Both the position numbers and the translations under genes were made by a program. A stretch of 54,180 nt of DNA from Solobacterium sp. (lineage in GTDB: Bacteria; Bacillota_I; Bacilli_A; Erysipelotrichales; Erysipelotrichaceae), in assembly GCA_017469355.1 (NCBI GenBank), contig JAFUGM010000009.1, forward strand, positions 1-54,180, read 5' to 3'. The notes under the pieces were generated by a model. The model made no database searches. It was given only the letters and a program-made list of their open reading frames with translations, and was not told the DNA's origin. How positions within the stretch are numbered: the first letter of the stretch is position 1; each line of letters begins with the position of its first letter. Positions 29,116 through 37,509 of this stretch are shown piece by piece.

Positions 29116-30177
29116 ATGAAACAGTATAACGTCATCATCTGGGGTCTTGGCAATGTCGGCAGATCTGCACTGGACCACGTGCTTACCAAAAAAGAATTGG
29201 TACTTGTAGGGGCATATGATGTGGATCCCGCAAAGGTTGGAAAAGATGCCGGTGAGATTTTCGGTTTTGAAACAACAGGCGTAATCGTATCCAATGACCG
29301 CGAAGCAGTCATGAATACAGAAGCGGATGTGGTTCTGTATTATGCCCCACAGCAGTATGACAGTATGATCATGACCCAGGAACATATGACTGGCACCTGT
29401 GATGAAATCTGCGAGCTCTTAAGCCACGGTAAAAACCTGATTACAACCTGCTGTATGTATCATTCTGATAAGCTTGCGCCGGCTATTTACAAGAAGATCG
29501 ACGATACCGCAAAGGCAGCGGGTGTTACATATGTACAGCAGGGAATCTTCCCGGGACTATTTAATCCGTATCTGCCGGTGGTACTTGGCATGGGCGCAAG
29601 AAGAATTGAATCGGTAACGGTATCCGGAGGTGAACCGGATGAGTTGAATACCGCCCCATGGGCCGCAATGCTTTACTTTGGAAAAACATTGGAAGAAGCT
29701 GATGCCAATCTGATGAATGGAATCAACACCAGATTCTTATGCGATTACGGAGGAACCGTTCAGGAGATCGCAGACCGTCTGGGTCTGGACTATGATGACT
29801 ATCAACAGAGTCATGACATCATCCTGTCTGATCGTGACTACGATACGAAGAATCCCTTGTTTGGTGTTGTGAAAAAGGGCACGATTGGAGCACATCGGCT
29901 GAATATGGCAGTGACAAAGGATGGAAAGGAAGTCGTCAGCTTTCATTTCACTCATAAGGCTTCCCGGAATATTCTTCCGGAACTGGATCTCGACTTCAAG
30001 ATTGACATCAAGGCTGAAAACCATGTGGTTGCGAATATTGAAGGATTCCTTCCTGAATACTGTGATGTATTCCTGACAAGCGCAGCACCCAGCGTCAATC
30101 TGATTCCTGCGGTTGTGGCGGCAGAACCCGGATACAAGGGAGCTCTTGATGTGGCTCCGGGTTATCTTTCAAGATAA
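29116..30177 (+). CDS. DapB-like NAD(P)-binding oxidoreductase (2,4-diaminopentanoate dehydrogenase type)
   Basis: 353 aa from the ATG at 29116, preceded by GGAGG with 6-7 bp spacing; the open frame continues upstream without a site. N-terminal Rossmann motif VIIWGLGNVGRSAL. The middle region (VQQGIFPGLFNPYLPVVLGMGARRIESVTV) matches the dihydrodipicolinate-reductase-like amino acid dehydrogenases such as 2,4-diaminopentanoate dehydrogenase of ornithine breakdown. No other ornithine genes are present here, so the substrate is tentative. Likely regulated by the divergent TetR. Confidence 0.72.
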   Translation: MKQYNVIIWGLGNVGRSALDHVLTKKELVLVGAYDVDPAKVGKDAGEIFGFETTGVIVSNDREAVMNTEADVVLYYAPQQYDSMIMTQEHMTGTCDEICELLSHGKNLITTCCMYHSDKLAPAIYKKIDDTAKAAGVTYVQQGIFPGLFNPYLPVVLGMGARRIESVTVSGGEPDELNTAPWAAMLYFGKTLEEADANLMNGINTRFLCDYGGTVQEIADRLGLDYDDYQQSHDIILSDRDYDTKNPLFGVVKKGTIGAHRLNMAVTKDGKEVVSFHFTHKASRNILPELDLDFKIDIKAENHVVANIEGFLPEYCDVFLTSAAPSVNLIPAVVAAEPGYKGALDVAPGYLSR

Positions 30178-30206
30178 GAAATTGGGACAGAATTTCATTA
30201 ATCATT

Positions 30207-30235
30207 CCACCGGCTCAGTCGGTGGTTTTGTCTTT
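30207..30235 (+). terminator. Rho-independent terminator
   Basis: CCACCG (30207-30212) pairs with CGGTGG (30220-30225), loop of 7, followed by TTTTGTCTTTT. Confidence 0.8.
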
Positions 30236-30287
30236 TATGTCGAACAAGATGATGTCAGAAAACTCGTAAAGCCAGCATAAAAATGTG

Positions 30288-30345
30288 AAAAAGATGAAAT
30301 GATTCAATAAATTAACGTAAAAAAGATGAAATGATTCAACAAATT
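30288..30345 (+). repeat. Direct repeats upstream of the ATPase gene
   Basis: Two nearly identical 26-bp copies built on AAAAAGATGAAATGATTCAA, starting at 30288 and 30320 (period 32 bp) with one difference. They sit 40-100 bp before the ATP-binding protein gene. Possible binding sites. Confidence 0.6.
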
Positions 30346-30388
30346 CGCAAAACTCGTGGTAATCTGTCATTGAAAGCGGAGGAAGGGA

Positions 30389-31699
30389 ATGGATCGTAAG
30401 TTTCTTCAGACAATTGGAGACTGGCAGCGGAAAAAGATCAAAGAGCCTTTGATGATCATAGGCGCAAGACAAGTCGGAAAAACCTGGTGTATCAGGGAAT
30501 TCTGCCGGAAAAACATGCCGGATTATGTATATATAAATCTGGAAGAGCGCCCTGATATAGCATCTGTATTTGAAGGGAATCTGGAACCAGAGGGTTTATT
30601 GCGGCAGATCAGCCAGATTCTAGGAAAACGTATTACTGAAGATATCCCATTGATTCTGGATGAAATTCAGGTCAGTGAGCGGGCAATCACCTCATTGAAA
30701 TATTTCTGCGAATCCGAAAGAAACTATCGGATTATCTGTGCGGGAAGTCTTCTTGGCGTGAAATTGAAACGCTTTAGCAGCTCCTTCCCGGTCGGTAAAG
30801 TACGAATTGAACACATGTATCCGATGGACTTTGAAGAGTTTCTTTATGCATGCGGTGAAGAACTTCTGGCTGAGGGGATCAGAGATGCATATAATCAAAA
30901 ATCTCCGCTTGCGGAAGGGATACATGAAAAAGCGCTGCAGCTGTATCATGACTATCTGTTGGTTGGTGGGATGCCTGCGGCAGTTCAATCCTATCTAGAC
31001 AGCGGAAAAATGATTTCCGGAATGGATTCATTGTTTTACAAGAATCTGACACTGGCATATCTGGCGGACATGACCAAATATGTAACAAGCCCGGCAGAGG
31101 GGGTAAAAATAACGGAAGTATATAACTCGATACCTCGCCAGCTATCCAGAGAAAACCCCAAGTTCAAATATAAGGAGGTTCGTCCCCGTGCGAACAAACG
31201 GGATTTCAGTGGCCCGTTGGACTGGCTGAATGCGTCCGGAATGATTCATTCCGTACACAAGCTGGATGCGGTAATGTCACCGATGAAAAGTTATGAAGAC
31301 GTGGACAGTTTCAAAGTTTATTTATCTGACGTTGGACTGCTTTCGAATATGAGTGGGCTTCAATACAAGGATCTGCTTTCTTCCAGTGACAATGTGTTCA
31401 AAGGTGCTGTAATAGAAAACTATGTTGTTCAGCAGCTGATCGCAGCAGGGATGAATCTGTATTATTTCAAACCGTCTGACAGTATGGAAATTGACCTTGT
31501 ATTTAATCTGGGCGGTCAGATCGTACCCGCAGAGATTAAATCAGGACGTCATAAGCGCTCAAGAAGTCTATTGAACTATATCGATGAATATCATCCCGAA
31601 CGAACAATTCGTTTCTCTGAGCGTAACTTCGGATTAACTGGTGGTATTGAGTCGGTTCCTCTGTACGCTGTTTGGTGTCTTGGGGAAAGGAGATTTTGA
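30389..31699 (+). CDS. AAA_14/DUF4143 ATP-binding protein (COG1373-like)
   Basis: 436 aa, GGAGG 8 bp before the ATG. N-terminal Walker A GARQVGKT (25-32) and Walker B PLILDEIQ (about 88-95), with arginine-finger-like segments near GSLLGVKLKRFSSSFPVGKVR. The C-terminal DUF4143 domain ends with a nuclease-fold-like segment (MEIDLVFNLGGQIVPAEIKSG), similar to the E-x-K core of PD-(D/E)XK nucleases. Cellular role unknown; such genes are often accessory and mobile. Monocistronic. Confidence 0.85.
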   Translation: MDRKFLQTIGDWQRKKIKEPLMIIGARQVGKTWCIREFCRKNMPDYVYINLEERPDIASVFEGNLEPEGLLRQISQILGKRITEDIPLILDEIQVSERAITSLKYFCESERNYRIICAGSLLGVKLKRFSSSFPVGKVRIEHMYPMDFEEFLYACGEELLAEGIRDAYNQKSPLAEGIHEKALQLYHDYLLVGGMPAAVQSYLDSGKMISGMDSLFYKNLTLAYLADMTKYVTSPAEGVKITEVYNSIPRQLSRENPKFKYKEVRPRANKRDFSGPLDWLNASGMIHSVHKLDAVMSPMKSYEDVDSFKVYLSDVGLLSNMSGLQYKDLLSSSDNVFKGAVIENYVVQQLIAAGMNLYYFKPSDSMEIDLVFNLGGQIVPAEIKSGRHKRSRSLLNYIDEYHPERTIRFSERNFGLTGGIESVPLYAVWCLGERRF

Positions 31700-31956
31700 A
31701 AAAAGAATAATACTCAACTCCTTGTATCTGTTTAAGGGAACGGATGTTCATGGCAGGATTTCACCTGTTGATTTCCTATGTGCTCTACCTCTGCACCATA
31801 AAAGGTATGGGTTGTAGAAAGAAATATGTTGTGAGAAAACTTGATAATTTTGTCGCGATTATCTAAATTTGCATTCCAACAATCGCAATAAAACAAAAAA
31901 TATGTTTAAAAATGATTTACGTGGTATCATGATATTGGAATGGAGGTACATGCGTG
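31700..31956 (+). other. Intergenic region before the second ATPase
   Basis: AT-rich leader with no gene. An imperfect inverted repeat (GCGATTAT about 31855, AATCGCAAT about 31880) lies upstream of the ribosome site. No terminator for the previous gene was recognised. Confidence 0.3.
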
Positions 31957-33105
31957 ATGAAGTTGCTGAGAGTAAAAGCAAATCACTTCAAAAACTGTGC
32001 TTATGGATTCACGATTGATCTCGTTGCGAAATCGCGTAAGACGGCAGAAGATAAGGAATATGAGCTTCAGGAAATCGCTCCGGATCTTTTTGTTTACAAT
32101 ACAATGGCATTTATCGGTAAAAATGCTTCCGGTAAGACAACCGCAATGGAACTTCTGGATATGGCATATTCTATCCTCGGAGGGTTCCGCCTGGAAGAAA
32201 AGCGTTATTCCTATGATGGAATTGAGCTTGAGATTGTTTTTTATCATGCGGGTATGATCTTCCTTTATGAAACCAGGCTTGAGACAGATCAACTGGGGAA
32301 CCGGGCATTATTTAAGGATGAAAGACTCCATCAGAAGAAATACTATAAGACAAATGTGAAGGAAATCTACAGAAGAGACGGATTTGAACAAGTGCCGGAA
32401 TTGCAGTTTTCCATACCTTCACACAAGGAGTTGAATTCATTACTTCCAGATGATACATCAAAGCTGTTTTATGTACTTCGTAATAAGGCGACTAGAGCGA
32501 TATACTTTGACAGTTATGAAGCAGGTACAGATACGTATCGCTTGATGTTTAATGCGTTAAAGAACTATGACATTGATTCCGATATCCTTACAGGAGTTCT
32601 TAAGATATTTGACGAAAACATTGAGTCTCTGGAAATGCTGGATGAGAAGAATTATAAGCTTACTTTCCGGGGAGAAGAAAAAACAATTTCAGATACTCAA
32701 TTGATCTACTTACTTTCCAGTGGCACAACCAAGGGACTTTTACTCTATGTGCTTATGGTTGCGTCCTTGAAGGAAGGATTCGATCTTCTGATCGATGAGG
32801 TTGAAAATCATTTCCATAAGACGCTTGTGGAGAACATGATCAGTTTGTATAAAGACAAAGGAGTAAATAAGCATAATGCCACATTGATCTTTACAACGCA
32901 TTATTGTGAAGTGCTGGATCAGATGGGCAGGCAGGATAATATATGGATTTGTAAATCCGGGAAACAGGTTACCCTCTCCAACATGTACGAAGATTATCAG
33001 ATCAGACCGGAGCTGCTTAAGAGCAGGCAGTACTATAACAATGCATTTCAGACTGCAGTTGACTATGAAGCTCTTTTGATTCTCAAACAGAAACTGAGGG
33101 ATTAA
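31957..33105 (+). CDS. AAA-family ATPase (AAA_15/RecF-like)
   Basis: 382 aa from ATG 31957; a GTG just before at 31954 is spaced better (7 bp) from GGAGG, so either start is possible. Walker A GKNASGKT (about 54-61), a DTQLIYLLSSGTTKG signature-like stretch, and Walker B LLIDEVENHFHK with His-switch TTHYCEVLDQMG. This is the ABC-type ATPase of OLD/RloA/AAA_15 proteins, often part of two-gene defence systems. No RloB or nuclease partner is adjacent. Confidence 0.82.
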   Translation: MKLLRVKANHFKNCAYGFTIDLVAKSRKTAEDKEYELQEIAPDLFVYNTMAFIGKNASGKTTAMELLDMAYSILGGFRLEEKRYSYDGIELEIVFYHAGMIFLYETRLETDQLGNRALFKDERLHQKKYYKTNVKEIYRRDGFEQVPELQFSIPSHKELNSLLPDDTSKLFYVLRNKATRAIYFDSYEAGTDTYRLMFNALKNYDIDSDILTGVLKIFDENIESLEMLDEKNYKLTFRGEEKTISDTQLIYLLSSGTTKGLLLYVLMVASLKEGFDLLIDEVENHFHKTLVENMISLYKDKGVNKHNATLIFTTHYCEVLDQMGRQDNIWICKSGKQVTLSNMYEDYQIRPELLKSRQYYNNAFQTAVDYEALLILKQKLRD

Positions 33106-33232
33106 ATTAACTCATCATAAGCAAGTCCCTTCCAGAAGAATGACAGGTTCGCGGAGATGCTTGGGAGCGAAAGGTATCCCCGATGATCAAAGTGGTCGCT
33201 GTGATGGATAGTCAACTGTACCCCATTAAATG

Positions 33233-33248
33233 ATGTAAACGTTTACGA
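33233..33248. promoter_or_regulatory. cre-like palindrome upstream of mglB
   Basis: ATGTAAACGTTTACGA contains the perfect palindrome GTAAACGTTTAC (33235-33246) and fits the CcpA cre consensus at all but one constrained position. A LacI-family operator (CcpA or a sugar-specific repressor) is likely. It lies about 170 bp before the mglB start in a 313-bp gene-free region that also holds a GAAAAAC/GTTTTTC hairpin at 33247-33264 and no other coding frame I can support. Confidence 0.65.
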
Positions 33249-33297
33249 AAAACAGCGGTTTTTCTGAGAAATGCAGGAAAATTCAACGTTTGAAGGT

Positions 33298-33330
33298 TCA
33301 AAGAATTTTAAAGAGAAGTCAAAGAATTTT
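33298..33330 (+). repeat. Direct repeats in the mglB leader
   Basis: TCAAAGAATTTT occurs at 33298-33309 and 33319-33330, 21 bp apart (two helical turns). This spacing fits sites for an AraC/YesN-type activator, such as the response regulator encoded downstream. Confidence 0.45.
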
Positions 33331-33418
33331 CTATTTTTTTTGATTTTGGGAAGTGATTTAATGCCATTGTCGACAGGTGAAATTCCTGCGATGGTTAATT
33401 TAGGAGGGAAGAAATTCC

Positions 33419-34498
33419 ATGAAAAAGTTATTGAGCATTTTGGCTTCCACTCTGATGGCGGTTTCGCTGATCGGATGTGGATCAAGCACTCAGGACAGCG
33501 CTCCGGCAGCTGCAGCTGACAACAGCAGCGCAGCTGAACCTGCAGCAGCAGTTGAGGCAGGCGGAGATCTTTCTGACAAGAAGGTCGGTGTATGTATCTA
33601 CCAGTTCTCCGACAACTTCATGACTCTGTTCCGTACAGAGCTTGAGAACTACCTGGTTTCCCTGGGCTTCTCCAAGGACAACATCACAATCGCTGATGGC
33701 GCAAACGACCAGGCTACACAGACCAACCAGATCCAGAACTTCATCACTGATGGTGTTGACGTTCTGATCATCAACCCGGTTAACTCCTCTTCCGCAGCTA
33801 CCATTACTGATATGGTTGTTGACGCAAACATCCCGCTGGTTTACATCAACCGTGAACCGGATGCAGATGAAGAAGCTCGCTGGGAAGCTCAGGGCTGGGA
33901 TGTCACCTATGTTGGATGCGACGCTCGTCAGTCCGGAACAATGCAGGGTGAAATCATCGTTGACCTCGGCCTCGATGCAATCGACTTCAATGGCAACGGC
34001 GCTGTTGACTACATCATGATCGAAGGCGATCCTGAAAACGTTGATGCACAGTATCGTACAGAATTCTCCGTTAAGGCTCTGACAGATGCAGGACTCGATG
34101 TAAACTGCCTCTCCGATCAGGTCGGTAACTGGGATCAGACACAGGGCCAGCAGCTCGTAGCGAATGCGCTCGGACAGTTCGGCAATGATGTTGAAGTTGT
34201 CTTCTGTAACAACGATGCTATGGCACTTGGTGCTCTCCAGGCTATCACAGATGCTGGCCGTACAGTTGGCACAGACATCTACCTGGTTGGTGTTGACGCT
34301 CTGACAGAAGTCTGCGAAGACGTTCTTGCTGGAACAATCACCGGTACTGTATTCAATGATCACATTGCACAGTCCCACGGTGCTGCTGATGCTGCTGTCA
34401 ACTTCCTGACAGGCGCAGGCAACGATTACTACATCGGCTGCGACTACGTCAAGGTTACTTCTGACAACGCTCAGTCCATCCTCGATTCTCTGGGATAA
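33419..34498 (+). CDS. mglB: Galactose/methyl-galactoside ABC transporter binding lipoprotein
   Basis: 359 aa. AGGAGG precedes the ATG. Lipobox LIGCG, then an Ala/Ser-rich linker. The mature part has the Peripla_BP_4 fold with MglB traits: VGVCIYQFSDNFMTLFRTELENYL, NPVNSSSAATITDMVV, YINREPDAD, and a calcium-loop segment DFNGNGAVD followed by VEVVFCNNDAMALGA. Codon use is strongly biased, which suggests high expression. First gene of mglBAC. Confidence 0.92.
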   Translation: MKKLLSILASTLMAVSLIGCGSSTQDSAPAAAADNSSAAEPAAAVEAGGDLSDKKVGVCIYQFSDNFMTLFRTELENYLVSLGFSKDNITIADGANDQATQTNQIQNFITDGVDVLIINPVNSSSAATITDMVVDANIPLVYINREPDADEEARWEAQGWDVTYVGCDARQSGTMQGEIIVDLGLDAIDFNGNGAVDYIMIEGDPENVDAQYRTEFSVKALTDAGLDVNCLSDQVGNWDQTQGQQLVANALGQFGNDVEVVFCNNDAMALGALQAITDAGRTVGTDIYLVGVDALTEVCEDVLAGTITGTVFNDHIAQSHGAADAAVNFLTGAGNDYYIGCDYVKVTSDNAQSILDSLG

Positions 34499-34521
34499 TT
34501 ACAGGTATCAGGCAGTAACGG

Positions 34522-34552
34522 ATGCGGGTGCGACAGTCTGTAGCACCCGCAT
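34522..34552 (+). terminator. Stem-loop between mglB and mglA
   Basis: ATGCGGGTGC pairs perfectly with GCACCCGCAT (10 bp, 11-nt loop). Followed by a mildly T-rich stretch; a stabiliser or partial terminator that favours mglB over mglAC. Confidence 0.7.
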
Positions 34553-34597
34553 TCTTCTATTTGGATTTACAAATTCACATTTACGACGGAGGATGAA

Positions 34598-36106
34598 ATG
34601 GCGGAGTACAAACTTGAACTGAAAAATGTTAGTAAGTCCTTCCCCGGTGTTAAAGCCCTGGATCATGTGCAGCTCTCGATCCGCCCCGGATCAGTACATG
34701 CGCTGATGGGGGAGAACGGTGCAGGAAAATCTACATTAATGAAATGCCTCTTCGGAATCTATTCCATGGATGAAGGAGAGATTTACCTTGACGGCGTAAA
34801 AACCGAGATCAAGGACCCTGATGATGCGATGAAAAAGGGAGTCGCCATGGTACACCAGGAACTTCAGCCGGTACCGGCCAGAAGTATCGCGGAAAACATG
34901 TACCTGGGAAGATTCCCTGTAAAGAAATATGGACCGCTTCAGGTCATTGACCATGATGCGATGAATGAGGAATCCAGTAGGTGGCTGGGAGAGCTCGGAC
35001 TGGATTTCGACCCCAAGGCATTGCTTGGAACCCTGTCTATCGGACAGATGCAGTGCGTAGAAATTGCCAAGGCAGTTTCCCATGATGCGAAGGTGATCAT
35101 CTTCGATGAGCCGACCTCATCACTTTCCGACAAGGAAGTAGACTTCCTCTTCAAGATCATGAATGATCTGAGAGACAAGGGAGTCGCCATGATTTACATC
35201 TCTCATAAGATGGATGAAATCAAGCAGATTGCGGATGACATTACGGTCATGCGTGATGGAACCTATATCGGAACCTGGGCGGCGGATGAGTTAACCACAG
35301 ATGAGATCATCACCAAGATGGTCGGCCGTGAGCTTACCAATGTCTATCCGGAACATCATCATGAAATTGGTGATGTTGTACTGGAATGCGAACATATCTC
35401 TTCCATTCATGAGCGTTCCTTCCAGGATGTCTCCTTCAATCTGAAGAAGGGTGAAATTCTTGGATTCGGCGGACTCGTCGGTGCGCAGAGAACAGAACTG
35501 ATGGAAGGAATCTTCGGAATCCGTAACCTGTCAGAAGGAACCATCAAGGTTCATGGCAAGGAAGTCAAAATCAAAAAGCCGAAGGATGCGATGGACGCCG
35601 GAATCGGTATGATTACCGAAGACCGCCGCGGAACCGGTATTCTTGGCTGCCTGTCCATCAAGGACAATGTCGGCGTCAGTGTTTACAACAAGTTCCTGAA
35701 AGCCGGCTTCGTACTGGATCACCCGGCAATCAATAAAGTCGTGGATGACAGTATTGAGAAGCTTCGCATTAAGACTCCTTCCAAGGATCAGCTGATTGCG
35801 AACCTCTCCGGTGGTAACCAGCAGAAGGTTATCGTTTCCAGATGGCTGGCAAACGATCCGGATATTCTGATCATGGATGAACCGACCCGTGGTATCGACG
35901 TCGGTGCGAAACATGAGATCTATGAAATTATGGAAGACCTTGCGCAGCAGGGTAAGGCAATCATTATGATTTCTTCAGAAATGCCTGAACTGCTCGGTAT
36001 GTCTGACCGTGTCTATGTAATGTGCGACGGACATCTCCGTGGTGAAATTACCGATGCGGCAGATATGACGCAGGAAAAGGTTATGAGCTACGCAACGCAG
36101 TTCTGA
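34598..36106 (+). CDS. mglA: Sugar ABC transporter ATP-binding protein, double ATPase
   Basis: 502 aa with two ABC domains. The first has Walker A GENGAGKST (about 37-45), signature LSIGQMQC and VIIFDEPTSSL. The second has a degenerate Walker A (GGLVGAQRTELM), signature LSGGNQQK and LIMDEPTRGID. This arrangement is standard for the MglA/RbsA type. GGAGG before the ATG. Confidence 0.94.
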   Translation: MAEYKLELKNVSKSFPGVKALDHVQLSIRPGSVHALMGENGAGKSTLMKCLFGIYSMDEGEIYLDGVKTEIKDPDDAMKKGVAMVHQELQPVPARSIAENMYLGRFPVKKYGPLQVIDHDAMNEESSRWLGELGLDFDPKALLGTLSIGQMQCVEIAKAVSHDAKVIIFDEPTSSLSDKEVDFLFKIMNDLRDKGVAMIYISHKMDEIKQIADDITVMRDGTYIGTWAADELTTDEIITKMVGRELTNVYPEHHHEIGDVVLECEHISSIHERSFQDVSFNLKKGEILGFGGLVGAQRTELMEGIFGIRNLSEGTIKVHGKEVKIKKPKDAMDAGIGMITEDRRGTGILGCLSIKDNVGVSVYNKFLKAGFVLDHPAINKVVDDSIEKLRIKTPSKDQLIANLSGGNQQKVIVSRWLANDPDILIMDEPTRGIDVGAKHEIYEIMEDLAQQGKAIIMISSEMPELLGMSDRVYVMCDGHLRGEITDAADMTQEKVMSYATQF

Positions 36107-36121
36107 TGAGAGGATAGAAAA

Positions 36122-37108
36122 ATGGAAAAGACAAAGAAATTAAGTTTCAAGGATTTCATGATCAACTACGGCGTTATCGTCGTAATGTTCATCCTTGTAA
36201 TCTACACCGGATTAACATCCAAAAACTTCTTCACGTTAAATAACTTCACCAACATTCTGGCGAACATGAGCTACCGTATTGTCATCGCGCTTGGTATTGC
36301 GGGATGCGTTATCACCGGCGGCTGTGATCTCTCCGCAGGTCGTATGATCGGTTTCTCCGCATGTCTTGCGGGTACACTGCTTCAGAAACTGGACTACTCC
36401 GGTAAATTCTTCCCTGGCATGAATCCGCTGAATCCGTGGGTCGTTCTTCTGATCGTCATGTTAGTTGCGGCTGCGTTTGGATCCATCACCGGATTCTTCA
36501 TTGCTTACCTGAGTGTTCCTCCGTTTATTGCGACTCTGGCGATGATGGAAATCATCTATGGTCTTGGCCTCATCTATACCGGCGCAACTCCGCTTGGTGG
36601 ATATACACCGGAATATACCGGTATCTCCTCAAAGATACTAGGGGTATCAGGACTGGTATGGATCGCTCTGATCATGGCAGGAATTACCTGGTTCATCTTC
36701 AACATGACACGTCATGGAAAATACATGTATGCGATCGGTGGAAACAAGCAGGCTGCGGAAGTCGCTGGCGTTCCTGTAAACAAGACCATGGTTATCATCT
36801 ACTCCAAGGCTGCGGCGTTCTATGCGCTGGCAGGATTCATGATCGGTGCGAAAGCCGGTGGTGCTTCGGTTAATACAGGTCTTGGTTATGAGATGGAAGC
36901 TATTGCCGCATGTGCGCTTGGCGGTGTCTCCGTTACCGGCGGCCGTGGTAAGGTCAGTTCCGCTCTGATCGGTGTCGCTGTCCTTGAGCTCCTCAAGGTT
37001 GCGCTCCAGTATCTCGGCGTCGATGCCAACGCGCAGTACATTGCGATCGGTATCGTTATCTTCATTGCGATTACACTGGATATCCAGAAGTACGTTCAGA
37101 AGAAGTAA
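36122..37108 (+). CDS. mglC: Galactoside ABC transporter permease
   Basis: 328 aa with eight to ten membrane helices. N-terminal MINYGVIVVMF style and the LSAGRMIGFSACLAGTLLQ, IATLAMMEIIYGLGLIYTG and CALGGVSVTGGRGKVS motifs match MglC/BPD_transp_2. Ends the transporter unit. Confidence 0.93.
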   Translation: MEKTKKLSFKDFMINYGVIVVMFILVIYTGLTSKNFFTLNNFTNILANMSYRIVIALGIAGCVITGGCDLSAGRMIGFSACLAGTLLQKLDYSGKFFPGMNPLNPWVVLLIVMLVAAAFGSITGFFIAYLSVPPFIATLAMMEIIYGLGLIYTGATPLGGYTPEYTGISSKILGVSGLVWIALIMAGITWFIFNMTRHGKYMYAIGGNKQAAEVAGVPVNKTMVIIYSKAAAFYALAGFMIGAKAGGASVNTGLGYEMEAIAACALGGVSVTGGRGKVSSALIGVAVLELLKVALQYLGVDANAQYIAIGIVIFIAITLDIQKYVQKK

Positions 37109-37142
37109 TCGGTTCCTTCGCGGTACGAATCATAGTAAAATT

Positions 37143-37166
37143 AGGGCTGAAGATTCAGCCCTTTTT
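37143..37166 (+). terminator. Rho-independent terminator of mglBAC
   Basis: AGGGCTGA pairs with TCAGCCCT around AGAT, followed by five T's. Confidence 0.9.
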
Positions 37167-37194
37167 CATTGTTCGGGCAGGAGGCATTTGCGGT

Positions 37195-37509
37195 ATGAAT
37201 GTCGATACCTTTATGGCGCAGGCGGGAATTCCGGTATTGTTGTCAGTGGTGGGATTTTATTATGCCTGGAGACTTCTCTATATGAAGGATCTGGATTGTA
37301 TCCGAGGGAAGGATAAACCTCCAGTGCGGCGGAAGATTCATGATGCCTACGCAAAGGAAGCCGGCACCTTAATTCTTCTGTTTTCCTGTGCAGTGGTTGT
37401 AAACGCAATCTTGTTATTTGTGAATATCTATGTGGCATTTGCGGAGATTGTTCTTGCGGTGATCGTGTTATTTGCCAGATGGCGGAAAATGGTGGCGAAG
37501 TATGAGTAG
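37195..37509 (+). CDS. Small membrane protein before the two-component genes
   Basis: 104 aa with three hydrophobic stretches (about 10-28, 57-76, 80-97) and a cytoplasmic-looking loop rich in Lys/Arg between the first two. AGGAGG lies about 9 bp before the ATG. It overlaps the response regulator start by 8 bp, so it belongs to the same operon. No family recognised. Confidence 0.7.
   Translation: MNVDTFMAQAGIPVLLSVVGFYYAWRLLYMKDLDCIRGKDKPPVRRKIHDAYAKEAGTLILLFSCAVVVNAILLFVNIYVAFAEIVLAVIVLFARWRKMVAKYE

Noticed and set aside
33482-34378. Long minus-strand open frame of 298 codons opposite mglB
   Set aside because: It is a mirror of the strongly biased mglB codon use; its product is Cys/Val-rich with no family features and no ribosome site.
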